From Streptomyces sp. NBC_01549 (GTDB lineage: Bacteria; Actinomycetota; Actinomycetes; Streptomycetales; Streptomycetaceae): DNA of 64,000 nt. Position 1 is the stretch's first letter, and each line of letters opens with the position of its first letter. A program made the translations under genes and the position numbers. Positions 17,524-25,334 of the stretch are shown piece by piece. The notes beneath the pieces were generated by a model. That model had not been told where the DNA came from, did no database searches, and worked only from the letters and a program-made list of their open reading frames with translations. Location of the stretch: assembly GCF_026339955.1 (NCBI RefSeq), contig NZ_JAPEPW010000004.1, forward strand, positions 744,001 to 808,000, read 5' to 3'.

Positions 17524-19250
17524 TGACCTCGATCGTGTCCGTGAACTCGCTGTCCGTGGCCTACCGTTCGGGCGGCCGTGACGTGCCCGTCGTGCACGAG
17601 GTGTCGCTGGACGTCGCCGAGGGGCGGACTCACGCTCTCGTGGGCGAGTCCGGCAGCGGGAAGTCGACCGTCGCCGCGACCCTCCTCGGGCATCTGCGGC
17701 ACGGGTCCCGGATCACCCGGGGTTCGGTGCTCGTCGACGGACAGGACGTGTTCGCCCTGCCCGCAGGGGAGTTGCGTCGACTGCGTGGCGGCACCGTCGC
17801 CATGGTCGCCCAGAACGCGGGGCACGCGCTGACGCCGTCCATGCGGATCGGGCGGCAGATAGCGGAGGCCGGCGGTGACGTACCGGTGGTGGAGCTGCTC
17901 GAACAGGTCCGGCTGCCGCGCCCCGCCGAACTGGCCCGCCGCTACCCGCACGAGCTGTCCGGCGGTCAGCAGCAGCGCGTCGCCATAGCCATGGCCGTCG
18001 CGGCCCGCCCCAAGGTACTGGTCCTCGACGAGCCGACGACCGGCCTGGACGTCGTCACCCAGCGCGGTGTCCTCGACCTGATCGCCGCCCTGCGCGACGA
18101 ACTCGGGCTCGCCGCCGTCCTGGTGAGCCACGACCTCGGGGTCGTCGCGCACATGGCCGACGAGGTATCCGTCCTGCGGTCAGGGCGGGTGGTGGAATCG
18201 GCGCCCACCAGGCGGCTCTTCGCGCAGCCCCAAGACCTCTACACCCGATACCTGTTGGCGAGCGTGCCGCGCCTCGACGACGCCGGGCTCGCGGTCGTGG
18301 GCGAGTCGGGGGAGCGGGAGGTCAGGCCCAAGGCCGAGGTGCCTGCCGACGCCCCCGTCGCCCTGTCCGCCCAGGACGTCACCATCGACTACGGCAGCAC
18401 CCGGGCCGTGCACGGAGTCTCCTTCGACGTCCGGCGCGGCGAGGTCCTCGCCCTCGTCGGCGAGTCGGGCAGCGGCAAGTCCACGCTCGCCTGGACGTTG
18501 GCGGGCCTGCGCACACCGTCCGGCGGCACGATGCGACACGAGGCGGGCGACCTGGACCGGCCGGCGCGGCAACGGCCGCTGTCCCTGCGGCGCCGGGTGC
18601 AGCTCGTCTTCCAGAACGCGGACACCTCGCTGAACCCCCGTCGCTCCGTGGGCGATGCGGTCCGGCACCCCCTGCGCTTCTTCGGAACGGCGGCCGACCG
18701 CATGGAGGCGGCCGAGCGGGGCCGCCGCCTCATCGCCGATGTACGGCTCGACCCGGCCCTCGCCGACCGCCTGCCCGCGCAGCTGTCCGGCGGCCAACGG
18801 CAGCGCATCGGCATCGCCAGAGCGCTGGCGGGCGAGCCGGACGTCCTCATCGCCGACGAGATCACCACCGCCCTGGATGTGTCTGTGCAGGCCGACGTCC
18901 TGCGGCTCCTTGACGACCTCCGCCGGGAACGCGAACTGGCCTGTCTGTTCATCAGTCACGATCTGGCCGTCGTACGGGGCATCGCGGACCGGGTCGTCGT
19001 CCTGCGCCACGGCGTCGTCGTGGAGGAGGGCCCGACGGAAGCCGTGTTCGCCGACCCCCGGCACCCCTACACCCGCCAACTGATGGCCGCCGCCCTCGAA
19101 CCCGACCCCGACGCACAGCCCTACGTCGAGGACACCCTCGACTGGGCCGACGCGGCGGACGGGGACGACGTCTGGACCGATCACGGCGACGGCCACCGCG
19201 TCCGACGCTGGCGCCCCCTCAACGCCCCTGTGGCGGAAGGAGTTTCTTGA
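17523..19250 (+). CDS. Fused double ABC ATPase of the peptide importer (DppD-DppF fusion)
   Basis: This 575-residue protein contains two complete nucleotide-binding domains. The first has Walker A GESGSGKST near residue 40, signature LSGGQQQRVAIAMAV near 145 and Walker B VLVLDEPTTGLD near 168. The second has Walker A GESGSGKST near 320, signature LSGGQRQRIGIARAL near 422 and Walker B VLIADEITTALDV near 445. The short C-terminal extension after each domain is typical of Opp/Dpp ATPases. It energises import by ATP hydrolysis on the inner face of the membrane. The ATG at 17523 is chosen because it overlaps the permease stop; an upstream in-frame extension is only shadow sequence of the permease. 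Confidence 0.88.
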   Translation: MTSIVSVNSLSVAYRSGGRDVPVVHEVSLDVAEGRTHALVGESGSGKSTVAATLLGHLRHGSRITRGSVLVDGQDVFALPAGELRRLRGGTVAMVAQNAGHALTPSMRIGRQIAEAGGDVPVVELLEQVRLPRPAELARRYPHELSGGQQQRVAIAMAVAARPKVLVLDEPTTGLDVVTQRGVLDLIAALRDELGLAAVLVSHDLGVVAHMADEVSVLRSGRVVESAPTRRLFAQPQDLYTRYLLASVPRLDDAGLAVVGESGEREVRPKAEVPADAPVALSAQDVTIDYGSTRAVHGVSFDVRRGEVLALVGESGSGKSTLAWTLAGLRTPSGGTMRHEAGDLDRPARQRPLSLRRRVQLVFQNADTSLNPRRSVGDAVRHPLRFFGTAADRMEAAERGRRLIADVRLDPALADRLPAQLSGGQRQRIGIARALAGEPDVLIADEITTALDVSVQADVLRLLDDLRRERELACLFISHDLAVVRGIADRVVVLRHGVVVEEGPTEAVFADPRHPYTRQLMAAALEPDPDAQPYVEDTLDWADAADGDDVWTDHGDGHRVRRWRPLNAPVAEGVS

Positions 19251-19440
19251 ACCCTCCCCTAGCCAAAGCAAGGGGATTCCTGGCTCACGCTGCTTGGTCG
19301 CTCAGCGAACGACCGAGTCTTACGCGATCAACACCAGCCGGGTTGGAACCAGCCCGGATGTATGAAGTTTTGGAGGATGCTGCTGTGCTGGCTTGGCTCT
19401 CGCTCAGCACGTCATGCGCGCTTGGTTCTCGCGACGCATG
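19247..19440 (-). ncRNA. Orphan structured element resembling an IS605/IS1341-type right end (TnpB omega-RNA remnant)
   Basis: On the minus strand this spacer forms a series of stems. CCGGGCTGGTTCCAACCCGG pairs with itself at about 19345-19364. GGTCG pairs with CGACC across a CGCTGAGC-type loop. The 3' end carries GAGCCAGGAATCCCC, a loop, then AGGGG, with perfect CCCCT/AGGGG arms at 19256-19260 and 19271-19275. A terminal AGCAGGAATCCCC-loop-GGGG hairpin is what I remember from the 3' ends of actinobacterial tnpB elements, which double as the omega-RNA scaffold. No tnpB or tnpA gene accompanies it. The boundaries are approximate; the distal part up to ~19440 is less certain. Alternatively it is an ordinary terminator region of the ABC operon. 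Confidence 0.4.
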
Positions 19441-19494
19441 GCGGACACGCTACCCGATCCGGCCTGAAGGTCGTGGCACCTTCGGAGGATCCTG

Positions 19495-21501
19495 GTGAAG
19501 TACCGCGAGCAGTTCGAGCGCCAGGTCGTCCGTGAGGACGTCTGGATCCCCACCCGGGACGGGAACACCCGCCTGCACGCCCGCGTCTGGCGTCCGGCCG
19601 ACGCGGAATCCGACCCCGTCCCCGCGCTCCTCGAATACCTCCCGTACCGCAAGAGCGACTGGACCGCGCCCCGGGACGCCCAGCGCCACCCCTGGTACGC
19701 CGGGCACGGCTACGCCTCCGTCCGCGTCGACATCCGCGGCCACGGCGACAGCGAGGGCGTGCCCGGCGACGAGTACGACGTACAGGAGCTCGCCGACGGG
19801 GTCGACGTCGTCAACTGGCTCGCCGCGCAGCCCTGGTGCACCGGCAAGGTGGGCATGTTCGGCATCTCGTGGGGCGGTTTCAACTCCCTGCAGATCGCCG
19901 CCCTCGCACCCGAGCCGCTGAAGGCGATCGTCACCGTCTGCTCGACGGACGACCGCTACGACAACGACGTGCACTACACGGGCGGCGCCCTGCTCGGCAT
20001 CGACATGCTCGCCTGGGCCGGCACCATGCTCGCGTTCGCCTCCCGCCCGCCGGACCCGGCGAACGTCGGCCATGACCGCCTGCTCCCCATGTGGCGCGAG
20101 CGGCTCGAGGCCCTCGAACCCTTCCTGCACACCTGGCTCGCCCACCAGCAGCGCGACGACTACTGGCGGCACGGCAGCGTCTGCGAGGACTACGACGCCA
20201 TCGACGCGGCCGTCCTCGCGGTCGGCGGGTGGCACGACCCGTACCGCGACACCGTGCTGCGACTGGTGGAGCATCTGCCGGGCGACCGCGTACGGGGACT
20301 GATCGGCCCCTGGTCGCACCAGTACCCGGACCGCGGGCTGCCCCCGGGCCCCGCGATCGGCTTCCTCCAGGAGACCCTGCGCTGGTGGGACCAGCACCTG
20401 AAGGGCATCGACACGGGCGTCATGCGGGAGCCGCTGCTCCGCGCCTGGATCAACGACCCGGTCCCGCCCGCCACTTCGTACGACGTCATGCCGGGACGCT
20501 GGGTCGGTGATGCCGACTGGCCCTCCCCGTCGGCCACTTGGGACGAGCGGCCCCTCGGGACGGGCGAGGACCCCGTTCTCGTACGGTCGCCCCAGCACAC
20601 CGGCCTCGACGCGGGCCGCTTCTTCCCCTTCGGCAACGCGAGCGACCTGCCGCCCGACCAGCGGGAGGAGGACGGCAGGTCGGTGTGCTTCGACTCGGCG
20701 CCGCTCACGGAGCGCGTCGAGATTCTCGGTCGCCCGCGCGTCCGGCTCCGGCTCGACAGCGCGACCCCGCGCGCCAACGTCGTCGCCCGCCTCTGCGATG
20801 TCGCCCCCGACGGCTCGTCCACCCTGGTCACCCGGGGCGTGCTGAACCTGCTCTCCCGGCACGGGCGGGATCGGGCCGTGGAGTGGATGCCGGGGACGTA
20901 CGAGGACGTCGCGTTCGAACTCAGCGGCATCGGGTACGCCTTCCCGCCCGGCCACCGCATCCGCGTCGCCGTCTCCGACGCCTACTGGCCGTGGGTGTGG
21001 CCGCACGGCGAACGCGGCGAACTGAGCGTCGTACCGGCGCGGAGCTCGCTGTCGCTTCCCGTGCGGGAGCCGGGGGACGAGCCGCCGATCCGTTTCGAGG
21101 AACCCGAGCAGGCACCCCCGCTCCCGGTGACCTACGACCTGCCCGCCGAACCGCGGCCCGAGCGGCTGGTCACGCACGACGTGGCCACGGGGGAGTGGAC
21201 CCTGGAGGTCGACCCCAACTACGGGGGATCGCGGACGTATGCCGACGGACTGCGCTACGAGGAGAGCGCCCGGGAGACCTACCGCATCCGCCGCGACGAT
21301 CCGCTCTCCGCGTCCGCGGTCTCCGAATGGACGATCCGGCTGACGCGCGGGGAGGATGGGGACGCGGAGATCGTGACGCGGACCGAGCTGCGCGCCACGG
21401 CCGCGGACTTCATCATGGACAGCCGCATCGAGGCACGAGCGAACGGAGAGACAGTGGCCAAGCGCGCATGGCACCGCACCACCCCGAGGACGTCGGTATG
21501 A
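19495..21501 (+). CDS. CocE/NonD-family (peptidase S15) hydrolase
   Basis: This 668-residue alpha/beta-hydrolase starts at a GTG with GGAGG eight bases upstream. The nucleophile elbow is GISWGG (Ser near residue 124). An acid is expected in the GGWHDPYRD region and the base histidine in IGPWSHQYPD. The C-terminal jelly-roll of X-Pro dipeptidyl-peptidases/CocE follows (RVRLRLDSATPRANVVARLC). Substrates in this family are acyl esters or Xaa-Pro peptides. No signal peptide is seen, so it is probably cytosolic and would act on an imported compound. It lies between the peptide importer and a TetR regulator whose start overlaps its stop, so the three are probably one functional unit. Confidence 0.85.
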   Translation: MKYREQFERQVVREDVWIPTRDGNTRLHARVWRPADAESDPVPALLEYLPYRKSDWTAPRDAQRHPWYAGHGYASVRVDIRGHGDSEGVPGDEYDVQELADGVDVVNWLAAQPWCTGKVGMFGISWGGFNSLQIAALAPEPLKAIVTVCSTDDRYDNDVHYTGGALLGIDMLAWAGTMLAFASRPPDPANVGHDRLLPMWRERLEALEPFLHTWLAHQQRDDYWRHGSVCEDYDAIDAAVLAVGGWHDPYRDTVLRLVEHLPGDRVRGLIGPWSHQYPDRGLPPGPAIGFLQETLRWWDQHLKGIDTGVMREPLLRAWINDPVPPATSYDVMPGRWVGDADWPSPSATWDERPLGTGEDPVLVRSPQHTGLDAGRFFPFGNASDLPPDQREEDGRSVCFDSAPLTERVEILGRPRVRLRLDSATPRANVVARLCDVAPDGSSTLVTRGVLNLLSRHGRDRAVEWMPGTYEDVAFELSGIGYAFPPGHRIRVAVSDAYWPWVWPHGERGELSVVPARSSLSLPVREPGDEPPIRFEEPEQAPPLPVTYDLPAEPRPERLVTHDVATGEWTLEVDPNYGGSRTYADGLRYEESARETYRIRRDDPLSASAVSEWTIRLTRGEDGDAEIVTRTELRATAADFIMDSRIEARANGETVAKRAWHRTTPRTSV

Positions 21502-22139
21502 AGGCAGCCAGGACCCCTCGCCGTGCCGTCGCCGCCGCCGACCGCACCCGCCAGCCCACCGAGGTGCGCCGCCGCCTCATCGTGGAGGCCGCCGTGCCGC
21601 TGATCGCCGAGCGCGGCTACGCGTCGGTGGGGGTGCGTGACGTCGCCGCCGCGGCCGGGGTGTCCGTCGGCACGGTCACGTACCACTTCGGGAGCGTGCA
21701 GGAGATCCTCTCCGAGGCGATGGTGCTGCACATCGAGCGGTACTACGCGGCGCTCAGCGAGGCCGCCGCGCAGGCGGCCGGCGCGGCCGAGGCGCTGCGG
21801 CTGCTCGTCGACGCGCTGTTCACCGAGGACACCGACCGGCACTGGCGGATGTGGTTCGACTACTGGAACGCGGGCGACCAGGACCCGGACCAGGCCTTCG
21901 CCCGCGGCCAGGCCGAGCGCTACGAGGCCTGGCACGCCCAGATCCGCGAACTGGCCGAACGAGGCGTCGCCGACGGGGAGTTCAGCTCCGACGACCTGGG
22001 CGGTTTCACGGTCCGCTTCGCCGCCCTCGCCGACGGCCTCGCCCTGCAACGGCTACGGCAGGCACCCCCGCTGAGCACCGAGGACGCGCGTCGTCACCTC
22101 AACCGCCTGATCGAAACGGAACTCCGACGGCGCTCGTGA
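21498..22139 (+). CDS. TetR/AcrR-family transcriptional regulator
   Basis: This 213-residue protein has a typical TetR N-terminal helix-turn-helix at residues 20-70: RRRLIVEAAVPLIAERGYAS, VRDVAAAAGVSVGTVTYHFG. A helical ligand/dimerisation domain follows. The ATG overlaps the hydrolase TGA by three bases (ATGA), so it is co-translated with that gene. It is a plausible autoregulator of the importer-hydrolase unit. The related inverted repeat upstream of 14099 is a candidate site but is unproven. Confidence 0.85.
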   Translation: MKAARTPRRAVAAADRTRQPTEVRRRLIVEAAVPLIAERGYASVGVRDVAAAAGVSVGTVTYHFGSVQEILSEAMVLHIERYYAALSEAAAQAAGAAEALRLLVDALFTEDTDRHWRMWFDYWNAGDQDPDQAFARGQAERYEAWHAQIRELAERGVADGEFSSDDLGGFTVRFAALADGLALQRLRQAPPLSTEDARRHLNRLIETELRRRS

Positions 22140-22146
22140 GACGGTC

Positions 22147-22173
22147 GCCGGGCCCCGCACAATGGTGCCCGGC
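22147..22173 (+). terminator. Possible terminator after the CocE-TetR genes
   Basis: A perfect 7-base stem GCCGGGC / GCCCGGC with a 13-base loop lies eight bases after the TetR stop. There is no T-run, as is common in Streptomyces. Confidence 0.4.
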
Positions 22174-22195
22174 ACCGAACAGGAGGACCCTCGCG

Positions 22196-22419
22196 GGCGC
22201 TGTCACGTTGACTGACCGGGTGGGATGATCTTCTGGTTGATCACGCTGGGAGGGGTCGTCCGTGGGGAGCGCGTCGCCGTCGTACAGGGGCACCGGTACC
22301 CGGTCGAGGTGATCTCCCACTGCGTGTGGCTGTACTTCCGGTTCCCGCTCGGCTTCCGCGAGGTCGAGGAGCTGATGCTCCAGCGCGGCGTCATCGTCTC
22401 CTACGAGACAGTGCGCCGC
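22196..22419 (+). mobile_element. IS6-type element, left half (inverted repeat and transposase N-terminus)
   Basis: The terminal repeat GGCGCTGTCACGTTG at 22196-22210 is followed by a frame encoding GHRYPVEVISHCVWLYFRFP, GFREVEELMLQRGVIVSYET and VRR. This is the N-terminal HTH region of IS6-family transposases. Homology ends abruptly at base 22419, where WCAKFG should follow. The missing C-terminal two thirds of such a transposase occur on the opposite strand at 41311-41931. Confidence 0.75.
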
Positions 22420-22507
22420 CGCCGCCCTGTCATTCCTGGAGAACCGCCGCTGGCACCCACTGCATGTGTGAGGCTGCGAGTGGACTGCCGAATCCGTTCA
22501 TGGGGCG

Positions 22508-23110
22508 TCAGTTTGTCAGGATGCCGTGCAGAAGCAGGTCGATGAGGCGGGCGGCCAGGTCGCGCTGGTCCTCGTTGGCGGCCATGAGGCTGATCCCACC
22601 GAGCGCCATCAGCACGTCCTGGGCTTCGATTTCCGGCCGCGCCATTGCCGGCTCGCTTCCGCGGTTGAGCAGGTACTCGATGGCGTCGGCGAGCAGGGCC
22701 CGGGTGTGCAGCTTCTCGCTGTCGTCGGTCAGCACCACGCGCAGGACGTCGGCCATCCCCTCCTTGGCGGCCATGAAGTCGATGAAGCGCTCCATCCATG
22801 TCCGCAGCGCGTCCAGGGGGGGCTGCGTGGCTGCGAGGTGCGGAGCCGCCTCGCACAGGCGCTGCACCTCGTGTCGATAGATGGCCGCGATCAGCAGTTC
22901 CTTGGACGGGAACCGGCGGTAGAGCGTGCCGACGCCGACACCGGCCGCCCGAGCGATGTCCTTGACCGAGGCCCCCACACCCTCGCGGGCGAAGGCAGCC
23001 GCTGCCGCCTCCAGCAGCTTGTCCTCGTTGCGCTGCGCGTCAGCGCGCAGCGGCCTGCGGGAGCGGGCCGTGTCCCCGCCGTTGTCGGTCAATGCAGACT
23101 CCTTTCGCAT
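22508..23110 (-). CDS. TetR/AcrR-family regulator with a GGAA-N4-TTCC operator
   Basis: About 200 residues. The DNA-binding domain is clear: NEDKLLEAAAAAFAREGVGA, VKDIARAAGVGVGTLYRRFP, SKELLIAAIY. The C-terminal domain is of the common SbtR-like/TetR_C type. The ATG at 23110 is preferred; a TTG at 23122 would add four residues. The palindrome CGGAACCGGTTCCG lies about 37 bases upstream and is presumably its autoregulatory operator. Closely similar sites precede the SDR gene starting at 27488, so the regulator likely controls that minus-strand redox gene run as well. Confidence 0.85.
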   Translation of the reverse strand: MRKESALTDNGGDTARSRRPLRADAQRNEDKLLEAAAAAFAREGVGASVKDIARAAGVGVGTLYRRFPSKELLIAAIYRHEVQRLCEAAPHLAATQPPLDALRTWMERFIDFMAAKEGMADVLRVVLTDDSEKLHTRALLADAIEYLLNRGSEPAMARPEIEAQDVLMALGGISLMAANEDQRDLAARLIDLLLHGILTN

Positions 23111-23146
23111 GGCGGCTTGCAACCGCAGTCAGCTACGAGAAACATT

Positions 23147-23160
23147 CGGAACCGGTTCCG
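23147..23160. promoter_or_regulatory. Probable TetR operator (autoregulation)
   Basis: CGGAACCGGTTCCG is a perfect 14-base palindrome just upstream of the divergently oriented TetR start. The core GGAA-N4-TTCC recurs at 27576-27587 and 27603-27614. Confidence 0.6.
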
Positions 23161-23438
23161 GATATTGCAACATGATAGCCAGTCGCCGCCACGCGGCCGA
23201 GCACCGCCGCCTCGCGCACCGGGCGGGCAGGTGGCGGCTCGCCCACTGCCGCACGGCCTGCCCGATGCCCTGCGGGGCGAGCCCGGCGTCGAAGAGGTAC
23301 CGGTGCAGCAGTTGCTTCGGGGCGTTCAGTCGCTGGCCTGCTCAACTGTCCTCCGCCGGGAGTGCTTGCACGAGAGCGCGCCCATCGCGGCCGACCCGAG
23401 TGCGCGTCATGGACGCCGCCCACACCCGGGGCTGACGG

Positions 23439-23702
23439 TCAGACAGCGCAATAGTGCGCTCCCTGCGAGGGAGCGGCGAAATACGGGGCGAGCATCGAGC
23501 GCCAGGTCTGGAACTGGTCGGTCCTGCGAAAGGTCTCGTGGGTCCGCACGTCCTCCCACTCGACGAGCAACATGAATCGACTCGGCGACTCGACGCCGCG
23601 GACCATGCGGATCTCGTGCACTCCCGGATGTGTCAGCACGGCCCTGCGCGCCGTTGCGTATGCCGTCGCGAAGTCGTCCTCGCTCCCGGGACGAATCTCC
23701 AT
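23439..23702 (-). CDS. Antibiotic-biosynthesis-monooxygenase (ABM) domain protein
   Basis: This ~87-residue ferredoxin-like ABM protein reads MEIRPGSEDDFATAYATARR, THPGVHEIRMVRGVESPSRF, MLLVEWEDVRTHETFRRTDQ and APYFAA. Family members act on quinones, haem or polyketides, or only bind small ligands. The ATG at 23702 has no good ribosome-binding site. Relatives usually begin a few residues earlier with MVLEI, and the remnant of that start (MVLGIAG) is visible in another frame at 23720-23700. A one-base indel at the 5' end is therefore likely, and expression is uncertain. Confidence 0.65.
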   Translation of the reverse strand: MEIRPGSEDDFATAYATARRAVLTHPGVHEIRMVRGVESPSRFMLLVEWEDVRTHETFRRTDQFQTWRSMLAPYFAAPSQGAHYCAV

Positions 23703-23956
23703 GGCCCGCGATTCCCAACACCATGTCGCGATCACTCCTGACGATGACGGGAAGGGCCTGCGCCGGCTCCTGCGGCTCGGCGGTGGCGGCCACTCATGTG
23801 TGAGGTGAATGCACGCAGGCTGCACGCCCCTTGCCCGGCAGCCAAGGCCCGGCAGGCAGGCAGTCACGAAAGGGCGGGGTTCCGCGCGCGTCGTGCCTGG
23901 ACCATCCACGTCGCGGAACCCCTTCCACTGTCCGGTGTACCACTGTTCGGTGGGTC
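23703..23956. other. Spacer without a recognisable gene
   Basis: Apart from the displaced start of the ABM gene near 23703-23725, no conserved frame, repeat or strong hairpin was seen. Confidence 0.5.
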
Positions 23957-24080
23957 AGATCCCGTGGTAGTCGGTGAGGAACTGCGTGGCGAGAGCGGTG
24001 ACGGGCAGGACGATCTTGCAGCTGTGAGCCTCCCCCCAGGGCAAGGAGCAGGTCCTTGTTCCTGAAGAGGAGATCGTTGC
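23957..24080 (-). pseudogene. C-terminal scrap of a hydroxyisobutyrate-dehydrogenase-like reductase
   Basis: The minus strand reads RNDLLFRNKDLLLAL and, one base-shift later in a G-run, AHSCKIVLPVTALATQFLTD followed by YHGI and TGA. The pattern KDL-x-LAL ... LPVTAL is the C-terminal NAD-binding_11 domain of beta-hydroxyacid dehydrogenases. It is too short and frameshifted to be functional. Confidence 0.35.
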
Positions 24081-24086
24081 GTGTAC

Positions 24087-24115
24087 GTCGTCGGGGTGCC
24101 AGGCACCCCGACGAC
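24087..24115 (-). terminator. Strong hairpin downstream of the aldo/keto reductase
   Basis: The arms GTCGTCGGGGTGCC and GGCACCCCGACGAC are a perfect 14-base inverted repeat with a one-base centre. It lies 54 bases beyond the AKR stop. Confidence 0.6.
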
Positions 24116-24168
24116 CTCGGGCGAACGCGTTGCGAGGAGTACGCGAGCGGGCGCTGGAGCCACGCCGG

Positions 24169-25149
24169 TCAGGAGATCCCGACGACCGGGTGCGGAACGT
24201 AAGGTGCCTCGAGGTCGGCCACCTCTGCGTCGGTCAGGTCGAGGTCCAGCGCCGCCAGTGCGTCATCGAGGTGGCCCGGCTTGCCGGCACCCACGATCGG
24301 AGCCGAGATCACCGGGTTGCGCAGCAGCCACGCGAGGGCGACCTGGGCGCGGGAGACGCCCCGTGCGGCGGCGATCGACGCGACCTTCTCCACCACGGCC
24401 TTGTCGGCGGCCTCGGTGGCGTCGTACAGGCTGTTGCCGATGGGGTCGGCGGATGAGCGGTCGGTCACGGTGTCCCAGTCGCGGGTGAGGCGCCCGCGAG
24501 CCAGCGGGCTCCACGGGATGACACCGATGCCCTGGTCGGCGCAGAGGGGCAGCATTTCGCGCTCTTCCTCGCGGTTCAGCAGGTTGTAGTGGTCCTGCAT
24601 GGACACGAAGCGCGCCCACCCGTTCGTCTTCTGCAGGTGCAGGGCCTTGCTGAACTCCCAGGCGTGCATGGAGGAGGCGCCGATGTAGCGGACCTTGCCG
24701 GACTTCACCACGTCGTGCAGGGTCTCGAGGGTCTCCTCCATCGGCACCTCGTGGTCCAGGCGGTGGATCTGGTAGAGGTCGATGTAGTCGGTGCCGAGCC
24801 GGGTGAGGCTGGCGTCGACCTCGGTGAAGATCGCTTTGCGGGACAGTCCGCTGCCGTTCGGCCCAGGGCGCATCACACCGCGGACCTTGGTCGCGATGAC
24901 GACCTCGTCGCGCCTGGCGAAGTCCCTGACGGCGCGCCCGAGGATCTCCTCGCTGGAGCCGTCCGAGTAGACGTTGGCGGTATCGAAGAAGTTGATGCCC
25001 GCGTCGATCGCCTGCTTGAGGATCGACCGGCTCCCGTCCTCGGGCATGCTCCACGACGGGTAGCCGCGTTCCGGCTCGCCGAAGGTCATACAGCCCAGGC
25101 AGATGGGGGAAACGTCCAGGCCGGTACGGCCGAGCTTCACGTATTTCAT
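24169..25149 (-). CDS. Aldo/keto reductase
   Basis: This 326-residue (alpha/beta)8-barrel NAD(P)H reductase shows the catalytic tetrad: Asp and Tyr in FFDTANVYSDG (near residues 55-60), Lys in EVVIATKVRG and His in DLYQIHRLDHEVPMEETLET. The C-terminal cofactor-phosphate region contains NPVISAPIVGAGKPGHLDDA. It resembles the YajO/AKR11-like group acting on aldehydes and sugars. It is the last gene of a minus-strand run (SDR, VOC, SDR, AKR) of small redox and detoxification proteins, with hairpins before and after it. Confidence 0.88.
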   Translation of the reverse strand: MKYVKLGRTGLDVSPICLGCMTFGEPERGYPSWSMPEDGSRSILKQAIDAGINFFDTANVYSDGSSEEILGRAVRDFARRDEVVIATKVRGVMRPGPNGSGLSRKAIFTEVDASLTRLGTDYIDLYQIHRLDHEVPMEETLETLHDVVKSGKVRYIGASSMHAWEFSKALHLQKTNGWARFVSMQDHYNLLNREEEREMLPLCADQGIGVIPWSPLARGRLTRDWDTVTDRSSADPIGNSLYDATEAADKAVVEKVASIAAARGVSRAQVALAWLLRNPVISAPIVGAGKPGHLDDALAALDLDLTDAEVADLEAPYVPHPVVGIS

Positions 25150-25208
25150 GATGACGTCACTCTCCGCATGTCCCCGGCGATGGGAATGCCGCCGGTCTCA
25201 CTGTTCTG

Positions 25209-25237
25209 GTGTCGCGTCAGCTGTGTGGCTGCGACAC
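25209..25237. promoter_or_regulatory. Nested inverted repeat upstream of the AKR gene
   Basis: GTGTCGC pairs with GCGACAC, and inside it CAGC pairs with GCTG. It lies 60 bases before the AKR start and could be an operator or part of a terminator pair with 25256-25281. Confidence 0.35.
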
Positions 25238-25255
25238 GGTCGGTATGCCACGGAT

Positions 25256-25281
25256 CCCCCGGTCCGGCGCCGGACCGGGGG
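25256..25281 (-). terminator. Perfect 26-base palindrome downstream of the SDR gene
   Basis: CCCCCGGTCCGGC is followed directly by its reverse complement. It lies about 55 bases beyond the stop at 25335 and should form a very stable RNA hairpin, separating the SDR transcript from AKR. Confidence 0.6.
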
Positions 25282-25334
25282 CTGCGCGGGAAAGGCGCTG
25301 GGGGAAGCGCTCATCCCGCCGTTCGTCCGTGCTG

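Noticed and set aside
22420..22470. Possible C-terminal gene end (AALSFLENRRWHPLHV then TGA) after the IS6 left half
   Set aside because: Only 16 residues, no upstream sequence to confirm it, and the frame does not continue cleanly across the proposed inversion junction.
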